64,000 nucleotides of DNA from Lichenicoccus sp964246745. GTDB lineage: Bacteria > Pseudomonadota > Alphaproteobacteria > Acetobacterales > Acetobacteraceae. Made by a program: the position numbers and the translations under genes. This document shows, piece after piece, positions 17,070 through 26,073 of this stretch (position 1 is its first letter; each line of letters starts with the position of its first letter). The notes under the pieces are model-generated. The model was given only the letters and a program-made list of their open reading frames with translations, was not told the DNA's origin and made no database searches. The stretch is from contig CAXTRK010000006.1 in NCBI GenBank assembly GCA_964246745.1, positions 62,001 to 126,000 of the forward strand. The letters are read 5' to 3'.

Positions 17070-18083
17070 GTGTCCGTCCAGGCTACCGCAATTACAAAAA
17101 ACTGGTCGACTGTCACACAAATTCAGACGTCAACGCAGGTTTTGCCGTCGCATCGCTCCGCAACACTGCCTTATCCGCCGCCTTTGTCCGCGCGCCGTCG
17201 GGCATTTCAATCCTTGCTCGCGCTGATGCCGCCCCTCGAACAGGCGCACCATCGTGCGCGTCTGATCCGCAAGATGCGTCGGGAACTCGGCTACACGCCG
17301 GATCTGCGCGCGCCGCGCAGCTTCAATGAGCGGGTGGCCTGGAAGATTTTGCACGACCGCAACCCGCTCATTCCGCTGACCACCGACAAGGTCGCGGTGC
17401 GCGGGTTCGTGGCCGCCCGGATCGGGCCGGACAGCTTGATTCCGCTGCATGGCGTCTGGACGCATCCTTCGGAAATCCCGTGGAACACGTTGCCCGATCG
17501 CTTCGTCGTCAAGGCGAACCATGGTTGCGGCTATAATCTCATCGTCACCGACAAGGCGTCGGTGCGGCGCGAGGACGCGGCCCACCTGTTCAAGGCATGG
17601 CTTGGCCGCAGCTACTACCGGGAGACCGGCGAATGGGGCTACCGCGACATCGCTCCAAGGCTGCTGGTGGAAGACCTGCTCGTCGGCGGCAACGGCTCGG
17701 TGCCGGAGGATTACAAGCTCTACTGCTTCGGCGGCCGGCCGCACTTGCTCCAGGTGCATCTCGACCGCTTCAGCAATCACCGTTTCCTCTGGTACGATCC
17801 GCACACCCTGGCGCCGCTGGCGATGGGAAAGACGCGTCATGAGGACGTCCCCGGGTTTGCGCCGCCCGCGGCAGCGCTCCGCCTCGCCGCTCTGGCCGCA
17901 CGTCTCGCCGTCGGCTTTGACGCGGTCCGCGTCGATTTCTACCTGTCTGGTGGCCAACCGTATTTCGGCGAGCTCACGCACTATCCAGGCGGAGCGGTGG
18001 TCTCGCTCGGCAGCCCGGAGTTGGACCATCGGATCGGTGAACTCTGGCGCCAGCACGACGCCCGCGTCGCGACCCGATCCTGA
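17070..18083 (+). CDS. TupA-like ATP-grasp protein
   Basis: 337 residues of the TupA-like ATP-grasp family (named for a teichuronopeptide-synthesis protein), whose members are thought to ligate amino acids or similar groups onto glycans. Matching parts are RSFNERVAWKILHDRNPLI, DKVAVRGFVAARIGPDSLIP, FVVKANHGCGYNLIV (ATP-binding lysine) and VRVDFYLSGGQPYFGELTHY (metal-binding Asp/Glu). The start is uncertain: GTG 17070 opens the longest frame, while ATG 17226 lies nearer the homologous part. It overlaps the following methyltransferase by one base (TGATG), starting a four-gene unit. A second copy of this family lies at 33.2-34.2 kb. Confidence 0.82.
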   Translation: MSVQATAITKNWSTVTQIQTSTQVLPSHRSATLPYPPPLSARRRAFQSLLALMPPLEQAHHRARLIRKMRRELGYTPDLRAPRSFNERVAWKILHDRNPLIPLTTDKVAVRGFVAARIGPDSLIPLHGVWTHPSEIPWNTLPDRFVVKANHGCGYNLIVTDKASVRREDAAHLFKAWLGRSYYRETGEWGYRDIAPRLLVEDLLVGGNGSVPEDYKLYCFGGRPHLLQVHLDRFSNHRFLWYDPHTLAPLAMGKTRHEDVPGFAPPAAALRLAALAARLAVGFDAVRVDFYLSGGQPYFGELTHYPGGAVVSLGSPELDHRIGELWRQHDARVATRS

Positions 18084-19048
18084 TGAACCCGCTTCGACAC
18101 ATCGAGCCAGATCAAGCCTCGGCGGACGATGCCCTCGTGCGTGTGATCAGGAGCGCGCAGGCAGCCGGCTACCGCTTCATCACGACGACGCCGGAGACGC
18201 ACAGGAGGGTCAATGCCCGCCCGGGCAACCAATGGGGTCATACCCTTGCCGACGTTCTTGGCTGGAGCCGTCCATTCCATGCGGGAGCGCTGCCGACTCC
18301 CCTCGAGCAGGCGCTCGACGACGCGCGCGCCCTGTTGCCATGCGACGGCGGGTGGCGGAGCGCGCTGCGCCTGTCCTCGTTGGCCGATCTGTTGTTCCTG
18401 CATTCCGCCTATCCCACCAACGAAGCGGACGCGGTGTTCTTCGGGCCCGACACCTATCGCTTTGCGGATGCGCTGCGAGATCATCTGCGGCTGAGCCAGG
18501 CCGAGATCCGCCGGTGCGTCGATATCGGCTGCGGCGCCGGCGCTGGCGGCATCCTGGCGGCGCTGGCGCGTCCGCACTGCGAGACCGTGTTCGTCGACAT
18601 CAACGACAAAGCCCTGCGCCTGGCACGTGCCAACGCGCGGGCCGCGGGGGCGAAAAATGTCCGCTTTCTCAGGAGCGATCTGCTCGAGGCGGTGCCAGGC
18701 CGGTTCGATCTGATCATCGCCAATCCGCCGTACCTGATCGATCCGATGGCGCGCGCCTATCGTCATGGCGGTGGCCCGCTCGGAGCCGGATTGTCGCTCC
18801 GCATCGTCGAGACGGCGATCTCCCGGCTGGCGCCGGGCGGCGCCCTGTTGCTCTACACCGGCTCGGTGATCATCAACGGAGAAGACCGGTTTGCCAGGCG
18901 GGCCGGGCGGCTGCTCGACGATGCCGGACTGCGCTGGTCGATGCGGGAGGTCGACCCGGACGTGTTTGGCGAGGAACTCGACACTGCGGCCTATGAAGCC
19001 GCCGACCGCATCGCGGCAGTGGTGTTGACAGCAACCAAAGGAGAGTAG
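18083..19048 (+). CDS. SAM-dependent methyltransferase (PrmC/HemK-like core)
   Basis: A 321-residue class-I methyltransferase. Residues 1-130 form an extra N-terminal domain without recognised identity. The SAM-binding motif I is CVDIGCGAGAGGILAAL (about residue 147), with VFVDINDKALRLARANARAA after it and the catalytic motif IIANPPYLID near residue 214. The NPPY motif points to methylation of an amide or amine nitrogen. It is not PrmC itself, which lies at 29.99-30.86 kb. The ATG overlaps the previous stop by one base and the diiron gene begins three bases after its stop, so it belongs to a tight operon of unknown product. Confidence 0.87.
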   Translation: MNPLRHIEPDQASADDALVRVIRSAQAAGYRFITTTPETHRRVNARPGNQWGHTLADVLGWSRPFHAGALPTPLEQALDDARALLPCDGGWRSALRLSSLADLLFLHSAYPTNEADAVFFGPDTYRFADALRDHLRLSQAEIRRCVDIGCGAGAGGILAALARPHCETVFVDINDKALRLARANARAAGAKNVRFLRSDLLEAVPGRFDLIIANPPYLIDPMARAYRHGGGPLGAGLSLRIVETAISRLAPGGALLLYTGSVIINGEDRFARRAGRLLDDAGLRWSMREVDPDVFGEELDTAAYEAADRIAAVVLTATKGE

Positions 19049-19051
19049 GCC

Positions 19052-19945
19052 TTGCCCGACAGCACCCTGGCGGCTGGATACCAGCCATTCGAGACCGCGC
19101 GGCACGATCTGCAGTGCCGCCTCGCCGAGTTCAACCGCCGTCGGCTCACTCCGACCCTGCCCGATGATGGCTGGCAGTCCGGTCTGGCTGACGATATGGC
19201 GCTCATGATCAAGGAAAGCCGTTTTATCGAGGAGCAGCGCGCCGCCGTGGCGGACCGCGCCGCGGGGGCGCCTGCCGATCCGGACGACTTCATCGCCTGG
19301 TTCGAGGCGCTGGAGCAGGATGGTCCGGGACAGGGCGATCCGCTGTTTGTATGGTTGGCCGACCATGCCGATCTCGACGAGATGCGCTGGTTTCTCACGC
19401 AGGAGGTCGCCGGCGAGGCCGGTTTCGAGGACCTCACCGCGCTCACCCAGGTCAAGATGCCAATGCGGCCGAAGCTGGAACTGGCGCGGAACTACTGGGA
19501 CGAGATGGGGCGCGGCAACGCCAAGGGCATGCACGGCCCCATGCTGGAGCTGCTGAGCGCACGCCTCGGCCTCGAGCCGCGCCTGGAGACGACCGTCTGG
19601 GAAGCTCTGGCCCTGGCCAACACCATGGTCGGGCTCGCCGTCAACCGTCGCTATGCCTATCATTCGGTGGGAGCGCTCGGCGTGATCGAGTTGACGGCGC
19701 CCGGACGCGCCGCCCTGGTCGCGGCCGGCCTGAAGCGCCTTGGCATCGACGCTGGCGACCGGCACTATTTCGACCTGCACGCCGTGCTCGACGTGAAGCA
19801 CTCCGCCGCCTGGAACGCCGAAGTCCTGCGTCCGCTCGTCGCCGCCGAGCCCAGCACCGCGCCGGCGATCGCCGAAGGCGCGCTGATGCGGCTTCTGAAC
19901 GGCGCGCGCTGCTTCGCGCGCTATCGACGGGAGTTCGGTTGCTGA
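19052..19945 (+). CDS. Haem-oxygenase-like diiron (HDO) family protein
   Basis: 297 residues of the iron-containing redox enzyme family with a haem-oxygenase-like fold; known members such as UndA, BesC and SznF use a diiron site for oxygenative bond cleavage or N-oxygenation. Candidate metal ligands are carried by three helices: LTQEVAGEAGFEDL, ELARNYWDEMGRGNAKGMHG and FDLHAVLDVKHSAAWNAEVL. The start is TTG 19052 behind GGAGAG (19040-19045). It sits between a methyltransferase and a kinase in a closely spaced operon, which suggests a biosynthetic tailoring role. The exact ligand set and substrate cannot be fixed from sequence alone. Confidence 0.82.
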   Translation: MPDSTLAAGYQPFETARHDLQCRLAEFNRRRLTPTLPDDGWQSGLADDMALMIKESRFIEEQRAAVADRAAGAPADPDDFIAWFEALEQDGPGQGDPLFVWLADHADLDEMRWFLTQEVAGEAGFEDLTALTQVKMPMRPKLELARNYWDEMGRGNAKGMHGPMLELLSARLGLEPRLETTVWEALALANTMVGLAVNRRYAYHSVGALGVIELTAPGRAALVAAGLKRLGIDAGDRHYFDLHAVLDVKHSAAWNAEVLRPLVAAEPSTAPAIAEGALMRLLNGARCFARYRREFGC

Positions 19946-20814
19946 ACGCCGTCAACACGTCTGCCGAGGGGATTTTCGACGACCGCACTGCTGCTGCGGG
20001 CGAAGCCGATGCGCTGATCGCGCACAGGATCATCGCCTGCCGTGCCGCGCTCGGCCGCCCGGTGCTGGCGGGACTGAGCGGCGCGCAGGGCAGCGGCAAA
20101 TCAACCACCGCGTTGCGGCTGGCCAAACGCCTGCACGACGCCGGCTTCAGCGTCGCCGTGTTATCGCTCGACGACTTCTATCTCACCCGTGCTGAGCGGG
20201 CGTTGCTGAGCCGCGATGTGCATCCGCTGCTCAGCACGCGCGGCGTGCCTGGAACGCACGATGTTCCGATGGCGGTGCGCACGATCGAGGCGTTACAAGC
20301 CCAACACGGCGTCACCGCGGCACCTGTGTTCGACAAACCGAGCGACGACCGCGCGCCGCCAGCCGAATGGCCGCGCTACGCGTCGCCTGTCGATATCGTC
20401 CTGTTCGAAGGCTGGTGCGTCGGCGTCCGGCCGATGCCCGAGGATGGGCTGGCGCACCCGATCAACGCGTTGGAGCGTCATGAAGACGCCGAGGGACGGT
20501 GGCGCCGGCACGTCGACGCGGCGCTTCGCGCGGAGTACCGGCGCTTGTTCGACCGCATCGACTTCCTGGTCCTGCTGCGCGCGCCGGGTTTCGAGGAGGT
20601 GCATCGCTGGCGGGCCGAGCAGGAGATGAACCTGACGCGCTCGCACGATGTGTCGGCCTCGATCATGAACGATGCCGCAATCGCGCGCTTCATCGCGCAT
20701 TACGAGCGGCTGACACGCTGGATTCTGACGGACGAGCCGGCCGACCTGGTGATCGACATCGATACCGATCGTACTCCGCTGCGATGGCGGCGCGGGCGGC
20801 GGCGCTGCCCGTGA
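19939..20814 (+). CDS. P-loop kinase of the glycerate kinase/uridine kinase-like group
   Basis: About 291 residues with Walker A LSGAQGSGKSTTALRLA near residue 49, VAVLSLDDFYLTRAER, RGVPGTHDVPMAV, PVDIVLFEGWCVGVRP and a C-terminal region EMNLTRSHDVSASIMNDAAI. This arrangement matches the plant-type D-glycerate 3-kinase/YggC family within the phosphoribulokinase-like kinases. The start is inferred as TTG 19939 behind ACGGGAG, overlapping the preceding stop by 7 bases; no ATG or GTG fits. The longer open frame reaching back to 19351 lies over the HDO gene and is a shadow. The substrate could be glycerate or a pathway-specific alcohol. Confidence 0.82.
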   Translation: MLNAVNTSAEGIFDDRTAAAGEADALIAHRIIACRAALGRPVLAGLSGAQGSGKSTTALRLAKRLHDAGFSVAVLSLDDFYLTRAERALLSRDVHPLLSTRGVPGTHDVPMAVRTIEALQAQHGVTAAPVFDKPSDDRAPPAEWPRYASPVDIVLFEGWCVGVRPMPEDGLAHPINALERHEDAEGRWRRHVDAALRAEYRRLFDRIDFLVLLRAPGFEEVHRWRAEQEMNLTRSHDVSASIMNDAAIARFIAHYERLTRWILTDEPADLVIDIDTDRTPLRWRRGRRRCP

Positions 20815-20819
20815 TCAGC

Positions 20820-22331
20820 TCAGATTTCGAACTCCACGCCCTGCGCGAGCGGCAGGGATAGCCCGTAATTGATCGCGCTGGTGACGCGGCGCATATACGC
20901 CTTCCAGGAATCCGAGCCAGACTCGCGGCCGCCGCCGGTCTCCTTTTCGCCGCCGAAGGCGCCGCCGATCTCAGCGCCCGACGGACCCATGTTGACGTTG
21001 GCGATGCCGCAATCCGAGCCGACCGCGGAGAGGAACAGTTCGCTTTCCCGCAGGTCGCGCGTGAAGATCGACGACGACAGACCCTGCGCGACGCCGTTAT
21101 GCAGCGCCAGCGCCTCGTCGAACGAGCCATATTTCAGCACATAGAGGATCGGCGCGAAGGTCTCGTCGAGCACCGGGCCGCGCTGCCCGGGCATCAGCAC
21201 CAAGGCCGGGCGGACGTAGTAGGCGTCTCCGGCGCCGATCCGCTCGCCGCCGATGACCGTGCCGCCGGCGTCGCGTGCCCGACCGAGCGCCGCCTGCATC
21301 GCCTCGAAGGCGTCACGGTCGATCAGCGGCCCGACCAGGTGCTCGCCCAGCAATGGATTGCCGACGGAGATCCCGGCGAACACCGAGCGCAACCGCGTGG
21401 TGAAGCCGTCATGGATGCTCTCATGGACGATCAGACGACGCAGGCTGGTGCAGCGCTGGCCCGCGGTGCCCATGGCGGCGAACGCGACCGCACGCAGCGC
21501 CAGTTCCTGGTCCGCGGACGGACAGACAATCGAGGCGTTGTTGCCGCCCAGCTCGAGAATGGCGCGCCCGAACCGCGCTGCCACTTGCGGGCCGACGACG
21601 CGGCCCATCGCGGTCGAGCCGGTTGCCGACAGCACCGCGACGCGAGCATCGGCCGCCAGCGACGCGCCGGCCTCGCGGCCGCCGAGCAGCAGCCCGCACA
21701 GGCCGGCGGGCGCCTCGCCGAAACGCGCTTGCGCGCGGGCGAACAGCGCCATCGTGGCGAGTGCCACCAGAGGCGTCTTCTCGGAAGGCTTCCACACCAC
21801 CGAGTCGCCGCAGACCAGAGCCAGCGCCGCGTTCCAGGCCCAGACCGCGACCGGGAAATTGAAGGCGGAAATCACCCCTACCACGCCGGCCGGGTGCCAC
21901 TGCTCCATCATGCGGTGTTCCGGGCGCTCGCTGGTGATGGTCAGGCCGTAGAGCTGGCGCGACAGGCCGACCGCGAAGTCGCAGATGTCGATCATCTCCT
22001 GCACCTCGCCCAGACCCTCGCTGGGGATCTTGCCGGCCTCGATCACGACCAGCCGGGCAAGCGCGTCCTTGGCGGCGCGCAGCTCCTCGCCGAACAGGCG
22101 CACCAGTTCGCCGCGTCGCGGCGCCGGCACGCGTCGCCATGCGAGGAAGGCGGCGTGGGCTTCGGCGAGCACCGTCTCCGCCGCCTGGGTATGATCGATC
22201 CGGGCGATGATCGCGCCACTCAGCGGCGAGCGCACCGGATAGGCGCCTTCGGCAAGGATGCGGCGCGGCACGTCCAGCGCGGAGAGGATCTCGATGGTCT
22301 CGTAAGGCAGATCCAGATGGTCCGGGTTCAT
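20820..22331 (-). CDS. Aldehyde dehydrogenase, ALDH7/alpha-aminoadipic semialdehyde type
   Basis: A 503-residue NAD(P)-dependent dehydrogenase. The motifs WHPAGVVGVISAFNFPVAVW, SATGSTAMGRVVGPQVAARF, RAILELGGNNASIVCPS and GTAGQRCTSLRRLIVHESIH, with catalytic cysteine about residue 294, match the ALDH7A1/AmaB group that oxidises aminoadipate semialdehyde (piperideine-6-carboxylate) in lysine breakdown. ATG 22331 overlaps the upstream permease stop (ATGA), so the two are cotranslated. The open frame continues upstream without stops to 23960 but that part is a shadow of the permease. Substrate assignment rests on family resemblance and the nearby hglS gene. Confidence 0.9.
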   Translation of the reverse strand: MNPDHLDLPYETIEILSALDVPRRILAEGAYPVRSPLSGAIIARIDHTQAAETVLAEAHAAFLAWRRVPAPRRGELVRLFGEELRAAKDALARLVVIEAGKIPSEGLGEVQEMIDICDFAVGLSRQLYGLTITSERPEHRMMEQWHPAGVVGVISAFNFPVAVWAWNAALALVCGDSVVWKPSEKTPLVALATMALFARAQARFGEAPAGLCGLLLGGREAGASLAADARVAVLSATGSTAMGRVVGPQVAARFGRAILELGGNNASIVCPSADQELALRAVAFAAMGTAGQRCTSLRRLIVHESIHDGFTTRLRSVFAGISVGNPLLGEHLVGPLIDRDAFEAMQAALGRARDAGGTVIGGERIGAGDAYYVRPALVLMPGQRGPVLDETFAPILYVLKYGSFDEALALHNGVAQGLSSSIFTRDLRESELFLSAVGSDCGIANVNMGPSGAEIGGAFGGEKETGGGRESGSDSWKAYMRRVTSAINYGLSLPLAQGVEFEI

Positions 22332-23905
22332 CTCAGCTCCTCGCCTAAATGCGCCGCCTCCCGCGCCAGCGTGGAGTGGCGCCTGCCATAGGCGATATAG
22401 GTGACAGCGCCGATCGCCGCGTAGCCGAGCAGCAGCAGTGCGGGAACCGGATTGCCGTTGAACAGGGAGATGGTGAGATCGATGAGCAGCGGCGCCGCCA
22501 TCACCAGGCAGAACGCGATGCCGAGCGCCGGCGTCGTGCCGATCCAGACGCCGCGTATCCGCACCCCTCCGAGCGGAACGCGGAAGGGGGCTGCGATCTC
22601 CGGACGGGCATTGCGCTGCCAGATCACGGTGAAGCTGACGATGCCGAAGGCCACTGTGGTGCCGAGGCTGACCAGGTCGCTGATGATGTCGATCGGCAGC
22701 ACGGCGGCGGCAAACGCGGTGCCGGTGCCGACGGCGATGCTGCCGAGCCAGGGCGTGCGGAAGCGCGGGTGCACGTTCTGGAACAGGCGCGGCAGCAGGC
22801 CGTCGCGCGACATGGTGTAGAAGATGCGCGACTGGCCGTATTGCAGCACCAGCATCACCGAACACAGGCCGGTGACGGCGCCGATCTTGATCAGCAAAGC
22901 GAGCCAGGGCTCGTGCATGGCGTTGACCGCGATCGCCAGCGGGTCCGGCACGCCGAGTTCGCGGTACGGCACGATGCCGGTTAGCACGCCCGCGACCAGG
23001 ATATAGACGACCGTGCAGACCGCGAGCGAGCTGAGGATGCCGATCGGCACGTCGCGCTTGGGATTGCGCGCCTCGGCGGCGGCGGTCGACACCGCTTCGA
23101 AGCCGACATAGGCAAAGAAGATCACCGACGCCGCGCGGAAGATGCCCGGCACGCCGAAATGCATCCCGCCGGTGCTGGGCGGGATGAACGGCACCCAGTT
23201 CGAGCTGTGCACCGCGCCGATGCCCAGCGCCACGAAGATCACCAGCACCGAGACCTTGATCACCACGATGACGCTGTTGACCGTCGCCGATTCGGTGACG
23301 CCCACGACAAGAATCGCGGTGACCAGCAGGCTGGCGGCTGCCGCCACCAGATCCAGCCCGCCGCTCCAATGCAGCGTGTTGCTGCTGGCGGTCTGCACGG
23401 TGGTGATCAGCGGCGTGTGGAGCCAGCCTGGCACGGTGACGCCGAAATTCTGCAGCAGGCTGGTGGCATAGCCGGAGAAGCCCGCGGCCACCGCCGCGGT
23501 GGAAATGCCGTATTCGAGCACCAGCAGCCATCCGGTGATCCAGGCGAACACCTCGCCCACCGCGACATAGGCGTAGGTGTAGGCCGATCCGCTGACCGGC
23601 ATCACCGAGGCGAGCTCGCCGTAGGAGAGCGCGGTGAAGACGCACGCGAGCCCAGCCAGCAGAAACGAGAGCAGCACCGCCGGCCCCGCGTAGTGGGCGG
23701 CCGCGGTGCCGGTCATGACGTAGATGCCGGCGCCAATCGTGGATCCCACTCCGAGCATGGTCAGGTTGAGCGGACCGAGCGTGCGCTTGAGCCGGTGCGA
23801 GGCGATCTCCGCCTCGACATGGGCGATCGGCTTCTTCAGCATCAACCGGCTTGAGCCTGGCACCTTCGCGGTGATCGGCCTGGCGGCGGGTTGAACATTT
23901 TGCAT
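22328..23905 (-). CDS. APC family amino-acid permease
   Basis: An inner-membrane amino-acid transporter of the cationic-amino-acid/APC type with about 12-14 hydrophobic segments. HRLKRTLGPLNLTMLGVGST followed by IGAGIYVMTGTAAAHYAGPA forms the first helix with the unwound GxG motif; later parts include GFEAVSTAAAEARNPKRDVP. Start is uncertain: ATG 23905 is given, ATG 23842 would give the usual family N-terminus (LKKPIAHVEAEIASHRLKRT), and TTG 23950 opens the longest frame. It overlaps the aldehyde dehydrogenase by 4 bases, suggesting uptake of the amino acid whose semialdehyde that enzyme handles, possibly lysine. Confidence 0.9.
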   Translation of the reverse strand: MQNVQPAARPITAKVPGSSRLMLKKPIAHVEAEIASHRLKRTLGPLNLTMLGVGSTIGAGIYVMTGTAAAHYAGPAVLLSFLLAGLACVFTALSYGELASVMPVSGSAYTYAYVAVGEVFAWITGWLLVLEYGISTAAVAAGFSGYATSLLQNFGVTVPGWLHTPLITTVQTASSNTLHWSGGLDLVAAAASLLVTAILVVGVTESATVNSVIVVIKVSVLVIFVALGIGAVHSSNWVPFIPPSTGGMHFGVPGIFRAASVIFFAYVGFEAVSTAAAEARNPKRDVPIGILSSLAVCTVVYILVAGVLTGIVPYRELGVPDPLAIAVNAMHEPWLALLIKIGAVTGLCSVMLVLQYGQSRIFYTMSRDGLLPRLFQNVHPRFRTPWLGSIAVGTGTAFAAAVLPIDIISDLVSLGTTVAFGIVSFTVIWQRNARPEIAAPFRVPLGGVRIRGVWIGTTPALGIAFCLVMAAPLLIDLTISLFNGNPVPALLLLGYAAIGAVTYIAYGRRHSTLAREAAHLGEELR

Positions 23906-24001
23906 ACGGCCCATGCGCGCACCGTATGGAGTGCCGAGCGGGAGGGTCAAGGGGCATCACGAAGGTAGTGAACGGCGGCCAAAGCTGCTTTGCTACGACC
24001 C

Positions 24002-24889
24002 ATGACCGAAGGTAATGGGGCTCCGCTCGCCATCGTGACGATGGTCTATAACGAGGCGCGGTTCCTGCCGGTCTGGCTGCGCCACTATATCGCTCAGGTG
24101 CCGGCCTCGCACTGCTATGTCATCGACCATGGCTCCAGCGATGGCAGCACGCAGGCGGCGTGTGTTCCGTTGGGGTTGAACCTGCTGCGGATTCCGCGTT
24201 CGCCGATGGACGATGACCGTCGCGTGCGGTTCATCTCGCAACTCTGCGCATCGTTGCTCATCTGGTATCGCAGCGTTGTCTATGTCGATGTGGATGAACT
24301 GCTGCTGGCGGACCCTGCCCGGCATGCCTCGCTCGCCGATTATGCCGATGGCCTGCCCTCGGACGCGGTGATCTCCGCCGTCGGCCTCGACGTGGTGCAC
24401 AGCCCCGAGGACGAATCGGCGCTCGACTGGGAGCGGCCGGTGAGCGCGCAGCGGCGCTGGGCGCGGTTCAGCTCGTCGATGTGCAAGCCGGTGCTGATCA
24501 AGCGGCCGGTGCGCTGGGCGCCTGGCTTCCACAACATCGACGCGCCGCCCTCGTTCGGCGAGCTGTTTCTGTTTCACCTGCGTTATGTCGACCTGTCTTA
24601 CGGGCTTGAACGGCTGGCGCGGACGCGCGCGCAGTCCTGGGTGTCGGAACAGGCCGGCCTGCATCAGCGCGTGGCGGACGCGGCATGGCGGCAGATGCTG
24701 CTGGCCATGGCCGGTCTGCCGCGGCGTCCGAACGGAACGCTCGGCGCGGATGATCAGGACCTGCAAGCCTGGCTCGCCCGGGTGATGAATAGCGCCGAGT
24801 CGCGGCGGCACGAGCTTTACCGCATCGACCTGCATCTCAGCGGCGATGCGCTCTGGCGATTGCCGGAGCGTTTTGTGGGGAGGTTCTAA
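24002..24889 (+). CDS. Glycosyltransferase family 2-like protein
   Basis: 295 residues. The N-terminus LAIVTMVYNEARFLPVWLRH followed by CYVIDHGSSDGST is the nucleotide-sugar-binding start of a GT-A glycosyltransferase (Glyco_tranf_2_4 type). VVYVDVDELLLADP supplies the metal-binding D-x-D-like motif. Other conserved bits are SSMCKPVLIKRPVRWAPGFH and LFHLRYVDLSYGLERL. It probably adds sugars to a surface polysaccharide or lipid; donor and acceptor are unknown. ATG 24002 is used. Its end overlaps the convergent DUF2934 gene by 4 bases. Confidence 0.86.
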   Translation: MTEGNGAPLAIVTMVYNEARFLPVWLRHYIAQVPASHCYVIDHGSSDGSTQAACVPLGLNLLRIPRSPMDDDRRVRFISQLCASLLIWYRSVVYVDVDELLLADPARHASLADYADGLPSDAVISAVGLDVVHSPEDESALDWERPVSAQRRWARFSSSMCKPVLIKRPVRWAPGFHNIDAPPSFGELFLFHLRYVDLSYGLERLARTRAQSWVSEQAGLHQRVADAAWRQMLLAMAGLPRRPNGTLGADDQDLQAWLARVMNSAESRRHELYRIDLHLSGDALWRLPERFVGRF

Positions 24890-25323
24890 GTCTGACGCTT
24901 GGGCGTGGGCTGCTTGCTGGCTTTTTTCGTGGACGGTTTGGCGGGCGGCGTCTCGGGCGATTTTTTGGCGGCTGTCGGCTTCGCGGTGATCTTCTCAGGC
25001 GCCGCCGCCTTGGCTGACCGCCTCGGCTTCGGTGTGCTCCGGCCCTCGTTCTCGTCAGTCAGATGGTCCGGAAAGTCGCCGAGATTGTCTTGCAGGGACG
25101 CTTCCTCGACCGGTTCGCCCAGGGTCGGGTCCTCACCCGTCGTCTGCGGGTTCGCCAACTGCCCGCTGCCCGCGTTCTCTTCCATGGCGACCAGCGCGCT
25201 GGCGCGTTCCCAGAATTCATCGTGCCGACCGTGTGGACGGCCGCCCTCGACCCACAGATGATAGGCGCGATCGCGGATGCGGTGCTCGCGTTCGGGGTCC
25301 TCTTCAAGCGGGTTCGCGGACAT
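24886..25323 (-). CDS. DUF2934 domain protein with basic Lys/Ala/Pro tail
   Basis: 145 residues. The N-terminal 50 match DUF2934: REHRIRDRAYHLWVEGGRPH and HDEFWERASALVAMEE, a short helical motif seen in many soil and plant-associated Proteobacteria. The middle is acidic and the last 50 residues are a histone-H1-like basic tail of repeated Lys, Pro, Ala and Thr (SAKAAAPEKITAKPTAAKKS), which could bind DNA or RNA. Function is unknown. Start ATG 25323. It converges on the glycosyltransferase gene with a 4-base overlap. Confidence 0.83.
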   Translation of the reverse strand: MSANPLEEDPEREHRIRDRAYHLWVEGGRPHGRHDEFWERASALVAMEENAGSGQLANPQTTGEDPTLGEPVEEASLQDNLGDFPDHLTDENEGRSTPKPRRSAKAAAPEKITAKPTAAKKSPETPPAKPSTKKASKQPTPKRQT

Positions 25324-25469
25324 TTCAATGCTCCTTCATACGGGTGCGAATCGCCACATCCTGCCAAGCGGTTCCCGTTTCCGTTGACGACCTGGAGAAA
25401 TGCGTCAAGGGCTTTCACGGCGCGAAAGGCATCGCCATCTCGGCAACACCGAAGGCTATGGAGGTCATG

Positions 25470-26009
25470 ATGGCGCAGGCGGTTCTGGGTGGCGGGTGCT
25501 TCTGGTGCCTGGAAGCGGTGTATGACGATCTCGCTGGTGTCACTGAAGTGATGTCCGGCTACGCTGGAGGCCATGTCGAACGGCCCAGCTACGAACGCGT
25601 CTGCACCGGAACCACCGGGCATGCCGAAGTGGTGCGCGTGACCTACGATCCGTCGGTGCTTTCGTATGAGGATCTGCTCCGGGTCTTCTTCACAATCCAC
25701 GATCCAACCACCTTGAACCGTCAGGGCGGCGATGTCGGCACGCAATACCGGTCGGTTATTTTCGTCGCCAGCGACGAGGAACGCCGGGCCGCGGAGTCGG
25801 TGCGCGCGGAGATCGAGGCGGCTGGCATCTGGGACGGCGGCATCGTGACAGAGATCGCCCAACTGCCGCCCTTCTACGCGGCCGAGACCGAACATCACGA
25901 TTATTATGCCCAGCATCCGGGCGCCGGCTATTGCCGCGTGGTGATTGCTCCGAAGGTGGCCAAGTTCCGTAAGCAATTCGCCGGTCGCCTCAAGCAGGGC
26001 GCCGCGTAG
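25470..26009 (+). CDS. msrA: Peptide-methionine (S)-S-oxide reductase MsrA
   Basis: A 179-residue enzyme that repairs methionine S-sulfoxide in proteins. The catalytic motif GGGCFWCLEAVYDDLAGV is at the N-terminus, followed by VMSGYAGGHVERPSYERVCT, TGHAEVVRVTYDP and the C-terminal AETEHHDYYAQHPGAGYCR. Of the in-frame ATGs at 25458, 25467 and 25470, the last has the best spaced ribosome site (GGAGGT, 25460-25465). A frame open back to 25032 is a shadow of the DUF2934 gene. ispG follows 64 bases later. Confidence 0.94.
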   Translation: MAQAVLGGGCFWCLEAVYDDLAGVTEVMSGYAGGHVERPSYERVCTGTTGHAEVVRVTYDPSVLSYEDLLRVFFTIHDPTTLNRQGGDVGTQYRSVIFVASDEERRAAESVRAEIEAAGIWDGGIVTEIAQLPPFYAAETEHHDYYAQHPGAGYCRVVIAPKVAKFRKQFAGRLKQGAA

Positions 26010-26073
26010 GGCGACTGGTCAACGGGTGGCAATCCTGGCAGGAGTGCCGCCTGCCAGTCCGGAGCATCAAGCG

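Noticed and set aside
20820..23960. A single 1046-codon minus-strand frame covering both the aldehyde dehydrogenase and the permease region
   Set aside because: Only the part up to 22331 is dehydrogenase; the remainder is a stop-free shadow of the permease gene in another frame, and the permease start/stop overlap supports two genes.
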